From Taishania sp045629585 (GTDB lineage Bacteria > Bacteroidota > Bacteroidia > Flavobacteriales_D > Crocinitomicaceae), in NCBI GenBank assembly GCA_045629585.1, contig JAZQRM010000064.1, positions 62,001 to 126,000 of the forward strand: a stretch of 64,000 nucleotides of DNA. The letters are read 5' to 3'. The notes below the pieces were generated by a model. That model saw only the letters and a program-made list of their open reading frames with translations, was not told the DNA's origin and ran no database searches. Within the stretch, counting starts at the first letter, position 1. Each line of letters starts with the position of its first letter. This document shows positions 32,970-42,798 of this stretch, piece by piece. A program made the position numbers and the translations under genes.

Positions 32970-35438
32970 ATGAAAAACGCTCTTTTTGCGCTAATGTTAC
33001 TTTTTAGTATGCAAATTTTTGATTGTTCTGTTAAAGCGAATTCTATTGTTACTTGGAGTGTTAAAGATGTAAATTCTCTAAAAGAAATAGCGCTAGGTGA
33101 AAAAGGATCTGTACAAGAAGCTTATATCCAGAACGGCTTATTACCAGATCCATTTGTAGGTGATAATGAGTTGTTGTTTCAATGGATGGAAGATCATAAA
33201 TGGACTTTTAAAGGGAAGTTTATTGTGAAGTATGATGACATTAAACAAACTAATTTAATCTTAGAATTTCCGAGCATAGATACTTACGCAGTGATAAAAG
33301 TGAATGGTAAGGAGGTTGGAACAACAAATAATGCGTTTCGTACTTGGCGATTCAATGTCAAAGGACTTGTTCAGATTGGAACAAATACAGTGGAAGTGGT
33401 ATTTACGCCTCCTATAATACAACATAAAGAGGAATACAAAAAAGAAAAATATCATTTACCTGCTCCTAACGATTTACATTCTATACCAATTGCACCAAAA
33501 ACACGAAAACCTCAATATCATTTTGGGTGGGATTGGGCACCTCGCTTAAACCTGCTTGGATTTCACGAAGAAGTTAAATTTTTAGCATTCACAAAACCTC
33601 AGATTTGGAGTAGTAATATTCAAACGGAATCGATTCAATCAGAGGTCGCAAAACTTAAATTCTCCTGGGAATTTAGCCATCTCCCTGAAGGTGTGTATTG
33701 GACATCCTCAAATTTTACATTAAAAGATTTTTCTATAAAAGGTAATGTGGTGCAGGCGACGGCTATCGTCAATAATCCTCAGTTATGGATGCCGAATGGT
33801 TACGGAACACCTCATTTATATTCGGATACATGGCTGCTGAGAGACGCGTCAGGAAAAGTTTTAGCTAAAAAAGAGGTTAAATTTGGTGTTCGTAAAGCGG
33901 AGCTGATTCAGGAGCAGGATCAGTTTGGAACTTCTTACCAAATCCGAGTGAATGGAACAGATGTATTCTGTAAAGGTGCTAACATTATTCCGCAGGAAGT
34001 TTTCATCTCGAAAATTGATAAGGATCGCATTGACCAATTGATAGAAGGTGCAACTTTTGCCAATGTTAATATGTTACGTGTTTGGGGTGGTGGTTATTAC
34101 CCCTCGGATTACTTTTATCAGAGATGTGATGAATTAGGCATAATGGTTTGGCAAGACTTTATGTTTGCATGTGCAATGTATCCAGGCGATGATGCATATA
34201 TTGAAAATATTGAACAAGAAGCGATCCAACAGATTCAAAGAATTGGTTCACATCCATCTGTTGTCTTATTTAATGGAAACAACGAGGTTGATATGGCGTG
34301 GAAACATTGGGGGTTTCAATTCAAATATTTATTAGGTTCAAAAGCACAACGAGAAATAGAATCTGCATATAATCGCTTGTTCAAAGGATTGTTAGAAGAA
34401 AAGGTTAAGGAATACACAACGATTCCATATATTCATACCAGTCCACTAAGTAATTGGGGGAAAGAGGAGGATTTTAAGCATGGCTCGCAGCATTATTGGG
34501 GCGTTTGGCACGGACGTGACCCAATTGAAGATATGGGGAATAAAAGTGGGCGCTTCAATGCAGAATATGGTTTTCAATCTTTTCCAACTTATTCTACTTT
34601 AAGCAGTTTTGCCGATCCGCAGGATTGGGATTTGAACTCCAAAGTTATTAAGCATCATCAAAAAAGCCCTGTTGGTAATGGAATGATTAAAAAACATTCG
34701 GATCAATTGTATGGGAAAACAGATGATTTTATGGATTTCGTCTATTATTCACAATTAACACAAGCAAAGGCTGTTGAATTAGCTGTTGCTGGTCATAGAG
34801 CGAGTTTCCCTAAGTGTGCAGGAACCTTGTATTGGCAATTAAATGATTGTTGGCCTGCTCCGACATGGTCCTCAATTGATTATTTCAATAATTATAAAGC
34901 GCAGCATTATAAAATGCGAGATCTTTTCAAACCCACTGCTGTTGTAGCTGTTGAGCAAAAGATGGGGGTAAAAGAATTCTATGTCGTGACAGAGAAAGAA
35001 AAACCGTTAGAGATTCAAGTGGAATATTTTGATTTGCAAGGTGAATTTATCGAAATGCACATTCTTCCAATAGATTTGAATGCTTACGGAATTAAAAAGC
35101 TACCATTAAGTCTTTTGCAACAGAAGCCTTTGACAGAATATATCGTTCGATTTGTGTTTGATGGAAATCAAAAAGATGCTTTTTATTATTTCAACGAAGT
35201 TAAATCACCAAGAAAAGTACAAACTTCTTCTGATTTTGAACTAATAACAGATAAAGACGGAATGCAAAAAATACGTATCGATGTAAAAAAAGCGATGTTG
35301 GATGTTTGGATTACCGGAGCGCAAGAACATGTCTATTTACAAGAGAATTTTAAGACTTTACTTCCTGGAAAGCATGAGTTCGAGATAAGAAGTGCTAAAA
35401 AATTGTCAAAAGATGATATTATATTGAAGTTTAGATAG
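32970..35438 (+). CDS. Secreted beta-mannosidase-like glycoside hydrolase (GH2)
   Basis: 822 residues with signal peptide (1-23), so periplasmic or exported. GH2 layout: jelly-roll sugar-binding domain (about 30-210, with HFGWDWAPRLN), Ig-like domain (about 215-325), TIM barrel (about 330-640). The acid/base glutamate is E439 in FNGNNEVDMAW and the nucleophile E532 in FNAEYGFQSFP; MLRVWGGGYYPSDYFY and WQDFMFACAMYP are characteristic of beta-mannosidases. It probably trims terminal beta-mannose from mannans or N-glycans. No SusC/SusD pair or other glycosidases are adjacent, so this is not a classical polysaccharide utilisation locus. It may be cotranscribed with mltG (19-base gap). Confidence 0.92.
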   Translation: MKNALFALMLLFSMQIFDCSVKANSIVTWSVKDVNSLKEIALGEKGSVQEAYIQNGLLPDPFVGDNELLFQWMEDHKWTFKGKFIVKYDDIKQTNLILEFPSIDTYAVIKVNGKEVGTTNNAFRTWRFNVKGLVQIGTNTVEVVFTPPIIQHKEEYKKEKYHLPAPNDLHSIPIAPKTRKPQYHFGWDWAPRLNLLGFHEEVKFLAFTKPQIWSSNIQTESIQSEVAKLKFSWEFSHLPEGVYWTSSNFTLKDFSIKGNVVQATAIVNNPQLWMPNGYGTPHLYSDTWLLRDASGKVLAKKEVKFGVRKAELIQEQDQFGTSYQIRVNGTDVFCKGANIIPQEVFISKIDKDRIDQLIEGATFANVNMLRVWGGGYYPSDYFYQRCDELGIMVWQDFMFACAMYPGDDAYIENIEQEAIQQIQRIGSHPSVVLFNGNNEVDMAWKHWGFQFKYLLGSKAQREIESAYNRLFKGLLEEKVKEYTTIPYIHTSPLSNWGKEEDFKHGSQHYWGVWHGRDPIEDMGNKSGRFNAEYGFQSFPTYSTLSSFADPQDWDLNSKVIKHHQKSPVGNGMIKKHSDQLYGKTDDFMDFVYYSQLTQAKAVELAVAGHRASFPKCAGTLYWQLNDCWPAPTWSSIDYFNNYKAQHYKMRDLFKPTAVVAVEQKMGVKEFYVVTEKEKPLEIQVEYFDLQGEFIEMHILPIDLNAYGIKKLPLSLLQQKPLTEYIVRFVFDGNQKDAFYYFNEVKSPRKVQTSSDFELITDKDGMQKIRIDVKKAMLDVWITGAQEHVYLQENFKTLLPGKHEFEIRSAKKLSKDDIILKFR

Positions 35439-35445
35439 TTTATTA

Positions 35446-35476
35446 TTTGACAATAGTGTTAAGAAGTTTATTTTTG
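35446..35476 (+). promoter_or_regulatory. Consensus promoter of the MarR-receptor operon, predicted leaderless
   Basis: TTTG (35446-35449), 19-base spacer, TATTTTTG (35469-35476); the MarR ATG begins four bases later, so the transcript should start at or next to the start codon. Confidence 0.7.
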
Positions 35477-35480
35477 TGAT

Positions 35481-35939
35481 ATGGGTTTGGAGGAAGAAAC
35501 GGGAGCAAATTTTATATCTGAAGATCATAAGATGATGATCAATATTCGATACACGTCGAACTTAATTCTGCATTTTCAGAATAATTTTGTGGGACAATTC
35601 GACTTATCAATGCCTCAATTCAATATTTTACGAATACTGCGTGGTGCAAAAGAGGCGATTTCTGTTCAAACGATTAAGGATAGAATGATTGAGAAATCTC
35701 CCAATACAACGCGTTTGTTGGATAAATTACTTGAAAAGCAGCTCATAACACGTGAGCAGTCAATGTGTGACCGTCGGTGCTATTTCATTACCATTACTCA
35801 AAAAGGATTAGCTATATTAGCAGAAATAGATGAAGACATAGACGGAAGTAGTCTTATTCCAGGTGTTTTGACCCAAGAGGAAGCTGCTACATTAAATCAA
35901 TTGTTAGATAAATTAAGAACAGGGTATATCTCTAAATAA
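35481..35939 (+). CDS. MarR-family transcriptional regulator
   Basis: 152 residues. Winged helix-turn-helix dimer of the MarR type: LSMPQFNILRILRGA (dimer helix and start of the DNA-binding domain), SVQTIKDRMIEKSPNTTRLLDKLLEKQLI (recognition helix region) and the wing DRRCYFITITQKG. A cysteine near the wing (C93 in SMCDRRC) might respond to oxidants, but that is conjecture. The gene lies four bases upstream of an outer-membrane receptor gene and is cotranscribed with it from its own promoter; autoregulation together with control of the receptor is the natural inference. Ligand unknown. Confidence 0.9.
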   Translation: MGLEEETGANFISEDHKMMINIRYTSNLILHFQNNFVGQFDLSMPQFNILRILRGAKEAISVQTIKDRMIEKSPNTTRLLDKLLEKQLITREQSMCDRRCYFITITQKGLAILAEIDEDIDGSSLIPGVLTQEEAATLNQLLDKLRTGYISK

Positions 35940-35943
35940 AAAT

Positions 35944-38370
35944 ATGAAATTTTACGTATCAGCTCTTTTTGTAATTGCCTCTGCTTTTACTTATGCGCAA
36001 ACTATTTTATCAGGGGAGGTTAGGGACGCTAAAACTCAAACTCCAATTGAGTATGCACAATTCCGACTTTTAAATCCAGTAGATTCATCATTGGTTACAG
36101 GTACGACAACGGATGAGAATGGTAAGTTTTTGTTAGAAAATGCACCTAAAGGGATTTATCTGGGAAGGATATCTTATTCTGGATATGATTTACTTTATAT
36201 ACAAGACATTAAAATTCAAGAGCAACAATCCATTCAATTGGGAAAAATTCAGTTGTATGAGTTGAAGACGGAAACGCTTGAAGAGCTGGTGGTGGTTGCT
36301 AATCTGGATATATTAAAAGCTGGAATTGACAAAAAAGTGTATAATGTAGAATCGGATGTGGCCGCTCGGGGTGCAGGTGCGGATGAGGTTTTAAGTAATA
36401 TTCCTTCTGTTACTTTGGATGAAGAAGGTCGGGTTACCATGCGTGGCGATGGTGCTGTTACCATCTTGATTAATGGACAGCCGAGTTCTATGACAGGTAC
36501 AGGCGGGAATTTTCTAAGCAGTATCCCTTCTAGTCAAATTGAGCGTATTGAAGTAGTCACAAATCCTTCTGCTAAATACGACCCTGATGGTACAGCTGGT
36601 ATCATAAATATCATCTTGAAAAAAAATAAGATTCGAGGATTTAACGGACAAGTTTCTGCTACAGGAGGACTACCTGGCCATGATCATAAACTGAATGCCG
36701 TGTTGAGTTTTAGAAATGAAAAATGGAATGTGTTTGGATCCTATGGTTTTGACTACATGGAAGGATACAGAGATAATAATAGTGAAATCAAGCGCTTTTC
36801 TGGTTTAGATACAATGTCCATAGTGCAAAAAAGAACCGGTATGGACTTTAGAAGAGGACATGTAGGTCGTGTAGGTTTTGATTACTATATAAACACAAAA
36901 AATACGATCGGATTTGCTGCCAATGCGCAGGTTTCAGACCGTAATCGGACAGGTGTTCAGGATAATAATCAAACATTTAATGGTGTTGGGAATGCGCAGT
37001 GGTTCCGAAATTCGGAAGAACCGAGTGAACGTCGTGGTTTGGATTTTAATCTGTATTCTACACATACGTTGAAAAATGAAAACATGAAATTATCTACAAG
37101 CTTTGCCAATTCAAATTCTAAAAATGATGAACAAGGATTGTTTGAACAAGATACAACATTGTACGGTGGTCTAAGCAATATTTGGAATCCTGCCTATCTA
37201 AGACAATTTGCAAAAACGAATAACAATAGTTTTATCGGACAAGTCGATTTTGAACATTTGATTCCGAAACATAAATTACGTTATGAAGTAGGGGTGAAAT
37301 CAATCATTAAAGGTGAAAAGTTAGTCGGTAACTCCGATCGATATAGTTATGCATCCAATTCTTTTGTTAATGACCCATTTGCGGTTTATGATTATAGTTA
37401 TAAAGAACAAGTTTACAGTGCTTACGGTACAGTTGGTCAAGAGCTAGGGAAGTTCAAATATCAAGTAGGTTTTAGAGGTGAATATGCGGTGCAGTCACCA
37501 ACGTTGAAGTCACAAGATATTGCCGTTACTAAAGAATATTTTAATTTATATCCTTCTGCTCATTTAAGATATGCTTTGAAGGAAAAAAGTGAATTAAGTT
37601 TATCCTATTCTCGACGTGTGAATAGACCTAGTTCACAAGACTTAAATCCGTTCACTAATTATGCAGATCCCTACAATTTACGATCTGGAAACCCTTATTT
37701 GAATCCAGAATACATAAATTCATTTGATTTAGGTTATACCCAACAAATAAAAAAAGTGACGATTACTTCCAGTATTTATTATCGAGAAACGAGAGATGCT
37801 ATTACAAGAGTTAAGCGCTTTACGTCCGATAATACAGCTACAGTTACAATGGATAACGTTGCCCGAAATCAAGTGACAGGTTTAGAGCTAGTGTTGCAGG
37901 TTAGGCCTACTTCTTGGTGGAGAAATACATTGTCGTTTGATGGTTCTTATATTGTATTTACAAATAAAGAGACAGGCGCAACTGATTTTAATAATAAAGG
38001 TTTTAACTGGGGAATTAAATATACTGGAGCAGTAGATTTTTGGAAGAAAACAGCTACCGTACAAGTCAATGTTAACCATTCGGCACCTCGAATTACTGCG
38101 CAAGGTAAAGTATATCCATGGAGATTTGTTGATATTAGCGTTTCAAAGTCATTCTTGAAACGTAATTTGATTGTTTCGTTGAAATTAGCAGATGTCTTCA
38201 ATACCAAAGGTTTTAAAATGTATGTTGATCAACCGTTGATATATCAATATTCAGATTTTAATTTCCAAACTCGACGTGTCTATTTAACGTTGACTTATAA
38301 GTTTGGTAAATTTGAGGTAAGTAAAAAAGAGATGCCTAAGATGGATGGTGAAGGTGGTGGAGATTTCTAA
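35944..38370 (+). CDS. TonB-dependent-receptor-like outer-membrane beta-barrel protein
   Basis: 808 residues: signal peptide (1-19), carboxypeptidase-regulatory-like beta-sandwich (about 22-110), plug domain (about 118-235, with GAGADEVLSNIPSVTLDEEG, LINGQPSS and ERIEVVTNPSAKYDPDGTAG), and a barrel of the OMP_b-brl_3 type to the C-terminus. It belongs to the SusC-unrelated group of receptor-like proteins common in Bacteroidota; substrates of this group are mostly unknown and might be peptides, metals or sugars. No SusD partner is present. Cotranscribed with the MarR regulator four bases upstream. Confidence 0.9.
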   Translation: MKFYVSALFVIASAFTYAQTILSGEVRDAKTQTPIEYAQFRLLNPVDSSLVTGTTTDENGKFLLENAPKGIYLGRISYSGYDLLYIQDIKIQEQQSIQLGKIQLYELKTETLEELVVVANLDILKAGIDKKVYNVESDVAARGAGADEVLSNIPSVTLDEEGRVTMRGDGAVTILINGQPSSMTGTGGNFLSSIPSSQIERIEVVTNPSAKYDPDGTAGIINIILKKNKIRGFNGQVSATGGLPGHDHKLNAVLSFRNEKWNVFGSYGFDYMEGYRDNNSEIKRFSGLDTMSIVQKRTGMDFRRGHVGRVGFDYYINTKNTIGFAANAQVSDRNRTGVQDNNQTFNGVGNAQWFRNSEEPSERRGLDFNLYSTHTLKNENMKLSTSFANSNSKNDEQGLFEQDTTLYGGLSNIWNPAYLRQFAKTNNNSFIGQVDFEHLIPKHKLRYEVGVKSIIKGEKLVGNSDRYSYASNSFVNDPFAVYDYSYKEQVYSAYGTVGQELGKFKYQVGFRGEYAVQSPTLKSQDIAVTKEYFNLYPSAHLRYALKEKSELSLSYSRRVNRPSSQDLNPFTNYADPYNLRSGNPYLNPEYINSFDLGYTQQIKKVTITSSIYYRETRDAITRVKRFTSDNTATVTMDNVARNQVTGLELVLQVRPTSWWRNTLSFDGSYIVFTNKETGATDFNNKGFNWGIKYTGAVDFWKKTATVQVNVNHSAPRITAQGKVYPWRFVDISVSKSFLKRNLIVSLKLADVFNTKGFKMYVDQPLIYQYSDFNFQTRRVYLTLTYKFGKFEVSKKEMPKMDGEGGGDF

Positions 38371-38431
38371 ATTTTGTTAAAAATTTTAGACGGTCATTTT
38401 TTAGATTAGTTTAGTGCTTTTTATTTCATTT

Positions 38432-38917
38432 ATGGTTCGACTACACATAATTCTAATAGGACTATTTTTTGCACCTTTCATACTAGGAGCACAAACGTGT
38501 ACAAATTGTGATACTACCTTTTATTATCGAAAGAAACCGTTAGGTGAGCTTGAAAAGCTTTATCCAACTCGTATTATTTGCTATTTTCAAAATGAGAATG
38601 GACCAACAGATCAAAAATGTTTTGAAACAGAGTGGAAGGAAGGAAAGCAAAATGGGGTTGAAAAAAAATTCATTTATGAAGATTCCATTCTACTAAGAAA
38701 TCTCTGGGGTAAGTCTTTTAAGGCAAATGCCGCTCCGTGGCGAAAAAAAATATTTGGGGCGAAGGTGCAAATGCGACCACTTGAATATAAAGGCTATTGG
38801 AAAGATGGGAAGAAGAATTTTAAGTGGTATTACTACGACCATTCTGGACGAAATATTAAGGTAGCACGGTATGAAGTGTACAAAAATGGGGTGCTAAAAA
38901 AGGCTAAACAATATTAA
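38432..38917 (+). CDS. Small secreted protein with MORN-like repeats
   Basis: 161 residues after choosing the ATG at 38432 (a GTG at 38414 in frame is less likely, as the signal peptide begins at MVRLHIILIGLFFAP). The mature part begins with QTCTNCDTTFYY and contains short EGKQNG and WKDGKKN segments with alternating aromatic/basic residues, resembling MORN/toxin-antitoxin 15-type repeats that occur in many Bacteroidota secreted proteins. Function unknown. The stop overlaps by four bases the convergent methyltransferase stop. Confidence 0.65.
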   Translation: MVRLHIILIGLFFAPFILGAQTCTNCDTTFYYRKKPLGELEKLYPTRIICYFQNENGPTDQKCFETEWKEGKQNGVEKKFIYEDSILLRNLWGKSFKANAAPWRKKIFGAKVQMRPLEYKGYWKDGKKNFKWYYYDHSGRNIKVARYEVYKNGVLKKAKQY

Positions 38918-39474
38918 CCTTTTCTACATCGATAGATAAACGCTGGCGGCAAGTTTAATAACGTGTAATCAATACTTACATGAGAAAATACAGATTGTAA
39001 ATCTTCTTTTGCATTTAAGGAGTACTGGAATTGGACGTATCTTCCTTTGTTTTTTAAACAATCAAATGCCGTTTGAATAACTTTTTTCTTGAGTTCAGAA
39101 TCAAATGCAGCTAATGGGAGTGAGGAGATTATGATATCAACCGACGCTAACCCTAATTCGTTCATAAAACGAGGTAAATCAGTTGCTGAACCATGAATCA
39201 AGAGTAATCGAGGGTCCGTGATCTGATTCTTCAAACCCTCGAATAAAGATGTATTTAACTCGATACTAATTAATTTAGCATCAGGAGCAATTCTATTTAG
39301 TATTTCACGTGTAAAAACACCCGTACCTGGTCCAAATTCAACAATGTTTTTAGCCTTATCAATTGCAATGTTCTTCAACATTTTTTTGGTAAGAAAGGGA
39401 GAGCTTGGGGTTACAGCTCCAATTTGTTTATAGTTTTTAATGAATTGAAGTCCAAATTTCGTGCGTTTTTCCAT
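38914..39474 (-). CDS. SAM-dependent methyltransferase, phospholipid N-methyltransferase-like
   Basis: 186-residue class I methyltransferase. Motif I is EFGPGTGVF (46-54), SAM-acidic residue in LISIELN and a post-motif LPLAAFDSELK. The N-terminal FIKNYKQIGAVTPSSPFLTKKM is as in the short PmtA-type phosphatidylethanolamine N-methyltransferases and in small rRNA-dimethylase-like proteins. Either phospholipid or another small acceptor is possible, so substrate is left open. It lies eight bases downstream of the dihydroorotase-like gene and completes that operon. Confidence 0.8.
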   Translation of the reverse strand: MEKRTKFGLQFIKNYKQIGAVTPSSPFLTKKMLKNIAIDKAKNIVEFGPGTGVFTREILNRIAPDAKLISIELNTSLFEGLKNQITDPRLLLIHGSATDLPRFMNELGLASVDIIISSLPLAAFDSELKKKVIQTAFDCLKNKGRYVQFQYSLNAKEDLQSVFSHVSIDYTLLNLPPAFIYRCRKG

Positions 39475-39482
39475 ATTTCGAA

Positions 39483-40739
39483 TTAATGCACCACAAAAGT
39501 ATCATTGTTAATGATTCCAACTACTTTTCCGATGAATTTTTTCTTCACTAAATTAGTATTAATTGAAAGTGAACTATTATTGGTAAGGTCAAATTGCCAC
39601 TCTTCTGTTTCATCAAATAAAGTAAGATCCGCTTTTGAACCTTTTTCAATCGGTTGGCTTTCAACTCCTATAAGTTTAGCAGCATTTATAGTTAAAGCAA
39701 TAAGAACTTTATCAAGATCGAATTCAGGACATTCTTTTAGTGCGGAAAAAACAGTTTGCAATTGGATGTTTCCAAAAGCCGCATGATCAAATTCTACTTC
39801 CGTTTCTTCTATATCATTAGGTCGGTGGTCAGAAGCGATGCAGTCAATGGTACCCTTCAATACTCCCTCCCATAATGCTTTTCGGTCGCTTTCCTTGCGT
39901 AAAACAGGCATAAATTTAAAGTGGGAAGAGAAATCCAATACTTCTTCTTCGGTATAAAGTAAATTAGCGACATGTACGTCGCAGGTTACTTTTAGCCCTT
40001 TATCTTTTGCTTGCTTTACTAAGTTTACACTTTCGGCACAAGACAAACCGGTTAAATGGATTTCAGCATCGGTGTATTCAGCTAGTCTTAAGTTACGCTC
40101 AATTTGGATGATTTCTGCATAATGTGTATCTGCTTTTAGCCCTGTTCGTGTAGATGCTACGCCTTCGTTAATGATACCTTGACCAGCCATTGAATAGTCA
40201 CGTGAGAAGCCTATAACTTTACCACCAAAGTTTTTACTATACAAAAGCGCGCGATACATTATACCTGATGAAACAGGTTTTAAATCATCGGAGAATAGGC
40301 GTACACCATTTGTGTACATGTCATACATTTCAGCAAGCGACTCTCCTTTCATCCCCACTGTTAATGCTCCAATTGGGTGGATACTTGTTGGGAATCCCTC
40401 CGCTTTACGCAAAATGTATTGAATTGCTGTTTTTCCATCAACAACAGGATCTGTATTAGGTAAAGTTGCTATATGGGTAAATCCTCCCTTGGCAGCCGTT
40501 TTTAAGGCTGAATCAACGGTTTCCTTATGCTCAAAACCAGGGTCACAAATGCTTGTTTTGATGTCAATCCATCCTCTGGAGATCCATAAATTATTACTTT
40601 CTATTACTTTTACATCATTTACTGCTAATGCTTCTCCAATTTCAGTAATTATACCATCCTCTATCAATACATCCACTTTTTTGTTGTTAAAAGTAGATGC
40701 TCCATCCTTCACTGTTGCGTTTTTGATAAGTAATTTCAT
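39483..40739 (-). CDS. Dihydroorotase-like protein lacking the metal-binding HxH
   Basis: 418 residues with the amidohydrolase fold and the layout of class I dihydroorotases (PyrC): GGFTHIATLPNTDP, DVHVANLLYT, CIASDHRPND and the C-terminal small beta domain with KADLTLFD. The metal-binding HxH of the usual DPHVHLREPG is replaced: the matching stretch reads DIKTSICDPG, with K61 and S63 where the two histidines belong; the lysine/histidine region after it (GFSRDYSMAG) also differs. I infer it does not perform normal dihydroorotase catalysis, unless it uses another site. Similar histidine-less paralogues occur in other Bacteroidota. It lies between BatA-like and methyltransferase genes, not with pyr genes. 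Confidence 0.85.
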   Translation of the reverse strand: MKLLIKNATVKDGASTFNNKKVDVLIEDGIITEIGEALAVNDVKVIESNNLWISRGWIDIKTSICDPGFEHKETVDSALKTAAKGGFTHIATLPNTDPVVDGKTAIQYILRKAEGFPTSIHPIGALTVGMKGESLAEMYDMYTNGVRLFSDDLKPVSSGIMYRALLYSKNFGGKVIGFSRDYSMAGQGIINEGVASTRTGLKADTHYAEIIQIERNLRLAEYTDAEIHLTGLSCAESVNLVKQAKDKGLKVTCDVHVANLLYTEEEVLDFSSHFKFMPVLRKESDRKALWEGVLKGTIDCIASDHRPNDIEETEVEFDHAAFGNIQLQTVFSALKECPEFDLDKVLIALTINAAKLIGVESQPIEKGSKADLTLFDETEEWQFDLTNNSSLSINTNLVKKKFIGKVVGIINNDTFVVH

Positions 40740-40742
40740 AAT

Positions 40743-42794
40743 CTATTTGTCAATTCTTCGTAAGTTTTTCCCATAAATTAAAAGGAAAAGCTCTGCGAGT
40801 ATAAAAAGTAAACTGAGTATTAAACAATATTTCCACCATTTAGGTTCATTCGAAATGGGGATATGAACCTTGTCTGATTCTTTATCGATGGAAATACCTT
40901 GTATATTTTGTACGTTTTGCTTCTGTAGATTGTATTCAATTTCTACAAGCGTATAACTATCTGTATTGGATTCTCTTCTGTCCAAATTGAGTGCAATATG
41001 GTCAAGTATGGTTTTGTTTTGTTCAATGGAGTAAATCCCTGGCTTTAATTGACTCACCGCTTCAGGATCCTTCAGATTAAGGAAAGTCGTCCCGTTTTCA
41101 GTGACCCGCATAGGGATGAATTTGAAGTCATCTTTAATAAGGTATATTGGTAAGTTTGGATCGGCTATTTTCTTCAAAGGATAATATCCATTTAACCCCA
41201 TTTCAGTGTAAATGAAAGGTGATTGATTGGCTTGCTCAGCCATTCGTAAAAATAGAGTGGGGAATAAGGCGTCCTTGGTAAAGGCATTTTGTGCATCTTC
41301 AATTGAAGTTGTTAATAGGTAAAACGGGTGTTTATTATGTTTAAAGAATAACCCCGCGTTATTTTGAAGGCTTACCAAAGCTAATGCGTTTGAATTATTT
41401 GGTTGAACGGAAAAATAATTATTTACACCTGGTAAACTTATTTGTTCATTTGGATTAACAAAAACTCCCGTAAAGAAAGCATCCTTTTGTTGAATACTAT
41501 TTATTTTAAAGTTTCCTTTTTGAAATGAATTTAAGCTCGGCAATTTTAGATTAGACAATAAAATATTCGTTGAGGAGAGTAGTGTTTTGTCAGATGGAAT
41601 AACAGCTACACTTCCTCCATTTGCAGCAAAATAGACCAAGTCGTCTGCTACACCTTGTGTTAGATCTTCTATGCCATTTACAATTATAAAATCATTTGAA
41701 AGAAGTTGTTCTCTATTAACTGAATTGACGGAAAGCTCAACTGTTTTATATTGTTTGTCTAAAGAAAAAAGAGTAGGAAACAATTTATAAGATAGAGGAC
41801 CAGAGAGGATACAGATTTTTATTTCTGATTTTATTTCATAAGAAAAATACAGCGTATTATCGAGTTCAAAAGGAAAATCTTGAATGGTCATGTTTCCTTT
41901 AATTAATCCGGGTGAGAAATCTACATACGAGATTTTATCTTCAACTCTACTATTAGCTGGAACATCAATTGTTAATTTTCGTTTTATTAATCCTACTTCT
42001 AGATTGATTTCAACTCCTTTGGCTGGTTCATCGGAATAATTGCGAACCCCATATATTAGATGTGTTGTTACTCCTGTTTGATGGATTGGAGATTCAAAAT
42101 ATAAAGTGTCTAATGTTAAGTTTTTCTTCGATTGCGGTTTGTGTACAATGGGATGATAGTAATGAATGCTATCTGGATTTATTGTCGAAAGGTCACTGTC
42201 GTGTTTTTGAAAGTCAGATAATAAATAATGATGAATCAGAGCATTTGGCTTCTCTAGCTTAATCTGCATTTTTTGCCAATCAATTATATTTCCCTTTGAT
42301 TGCTGGATATTTGAAAGTTCGATGAAATCAATTCGTGATAAAACCTCTTCTCGAGAAGACAATCGCCCTTCTTCTGCAGATAGTAAGTTGGAATGAACTA
42401 AGAATTTTCCGTCAGCAGGAAGTTGTTGAATCAGTTTTCGAGCATTTTCTCTCGCTTCACTCATCAGATTACCTGACACTCCGCTTAAGGACATGGATGC
42501 AGAATTGTCAATGTAAATAGCATACACTGCTTCACTCGAATTCGTATTTGCATTTTTGGAAAAATACGGTTGAGCAAAAGCCAATACGATAAATACGATT
42601 GCTAAAATGCGGGATAATAAAATGAGTAAATGAAGAATATTCTTTCTCTTTCTATCTGATGTTTCTACCGCTTTAACAAATTGTAAACTCGAAAAATAGA
42701 GTTGCTTATGCTTGCGAAAATTGAAAAGATGAATGAGAATTGGTAGAATTACCAACAGTAGTGCCCAAAGAAATTGCGGGTATACGAATCTCAT
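40743..42794 (-). CDS. BatA-like vWA membrane protein
   Basis: 683 residues. The N-terminus is a BatA/aerotolerance-type domain (FLWALLLVILPILIHLFNFRK) with two membrane helices (about 7-23 and 54-76), then a von Willebrand A-like domain with a MIDAS motif DNSAS (96-100) in YIDNSASMS, a long extracytoplasmic region and a final membrane helix (about 659-676). Proteins of this type are thought to act with MoxR ATPases in envelope complex assembly; no MoxR gene is adjacent here, although a DUF58 gene is far away at 62841. Three bases separate it from the dihydroorotase-like gene. A TAAATTTG box lies four bases before the ATG. Confidence 0.87.
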   Translation of the reverse strand: MRFVYPQFLWALLLVILPILIHLFNFRKHKQLYFSSLQFVKAVETSDRKRKNILHLLILLSRILAIVFIVLAFAQPYFSKNANTNSSEAVYAIYIDNSASMSLSGVSGNLMSEARENARKLIQQLPADGKFLVHSNLLSAEEGRLSSREEVLSRIDFIELSNIQQSKGNIIDWQKMQIKLEKPNALIHHYLLSDFQKHDSDLSTINPDSIHYYHPIVHKPQSKKNLTLDTLYFESPIHQTGVTTHLIYGVRNYSDEPAKGVEINLEVGLIKRKLTIDVPANSRVEDKISYVDFSPGLIKGNMTIQDFPFELDNTLYFSYEIKSEIKICILSGPLSYKLFPTLFSLDKQYKTVELSVNSVNREQLLSNDFIIVNGIEDLTQGVADDLVYFAANGGSVAVIPSDKTLLSSTNILLSNLKLPSLNSFQKGNFKINSIQQKDAFFTGVFVNPNEQISLPGVNNYFSVQPNNSNALALVSLQNNAGLFFKHNKHPFYLLTTSIEDAQNAFTKDALFPTLFLRMAEQANQSPFIYTEMGLNGYYPLKKIADPNLPIYLIKDDFKFIPMRVTENGTTFLNLKDPEAVSQLKPGIYSIEQNKTILDHIALNLDRRESNTDSYTLVEIEYNLQKQNVQNIQGISIDKESDKVHIPISNEPKWWKYCLILSLLFILAELFLLIYGKNLRRIDK

Positions 42795-42798
42795 AGTT

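Noticed and set aside
32970..38370. Polysaccharide utilisation locus
   Set aside because: A beta-mannosidase and a receptor-like protein lie near each other, but there is no SusD, no sensor regulator of the usual types and the receptor is separately promoted with a MarR gene.
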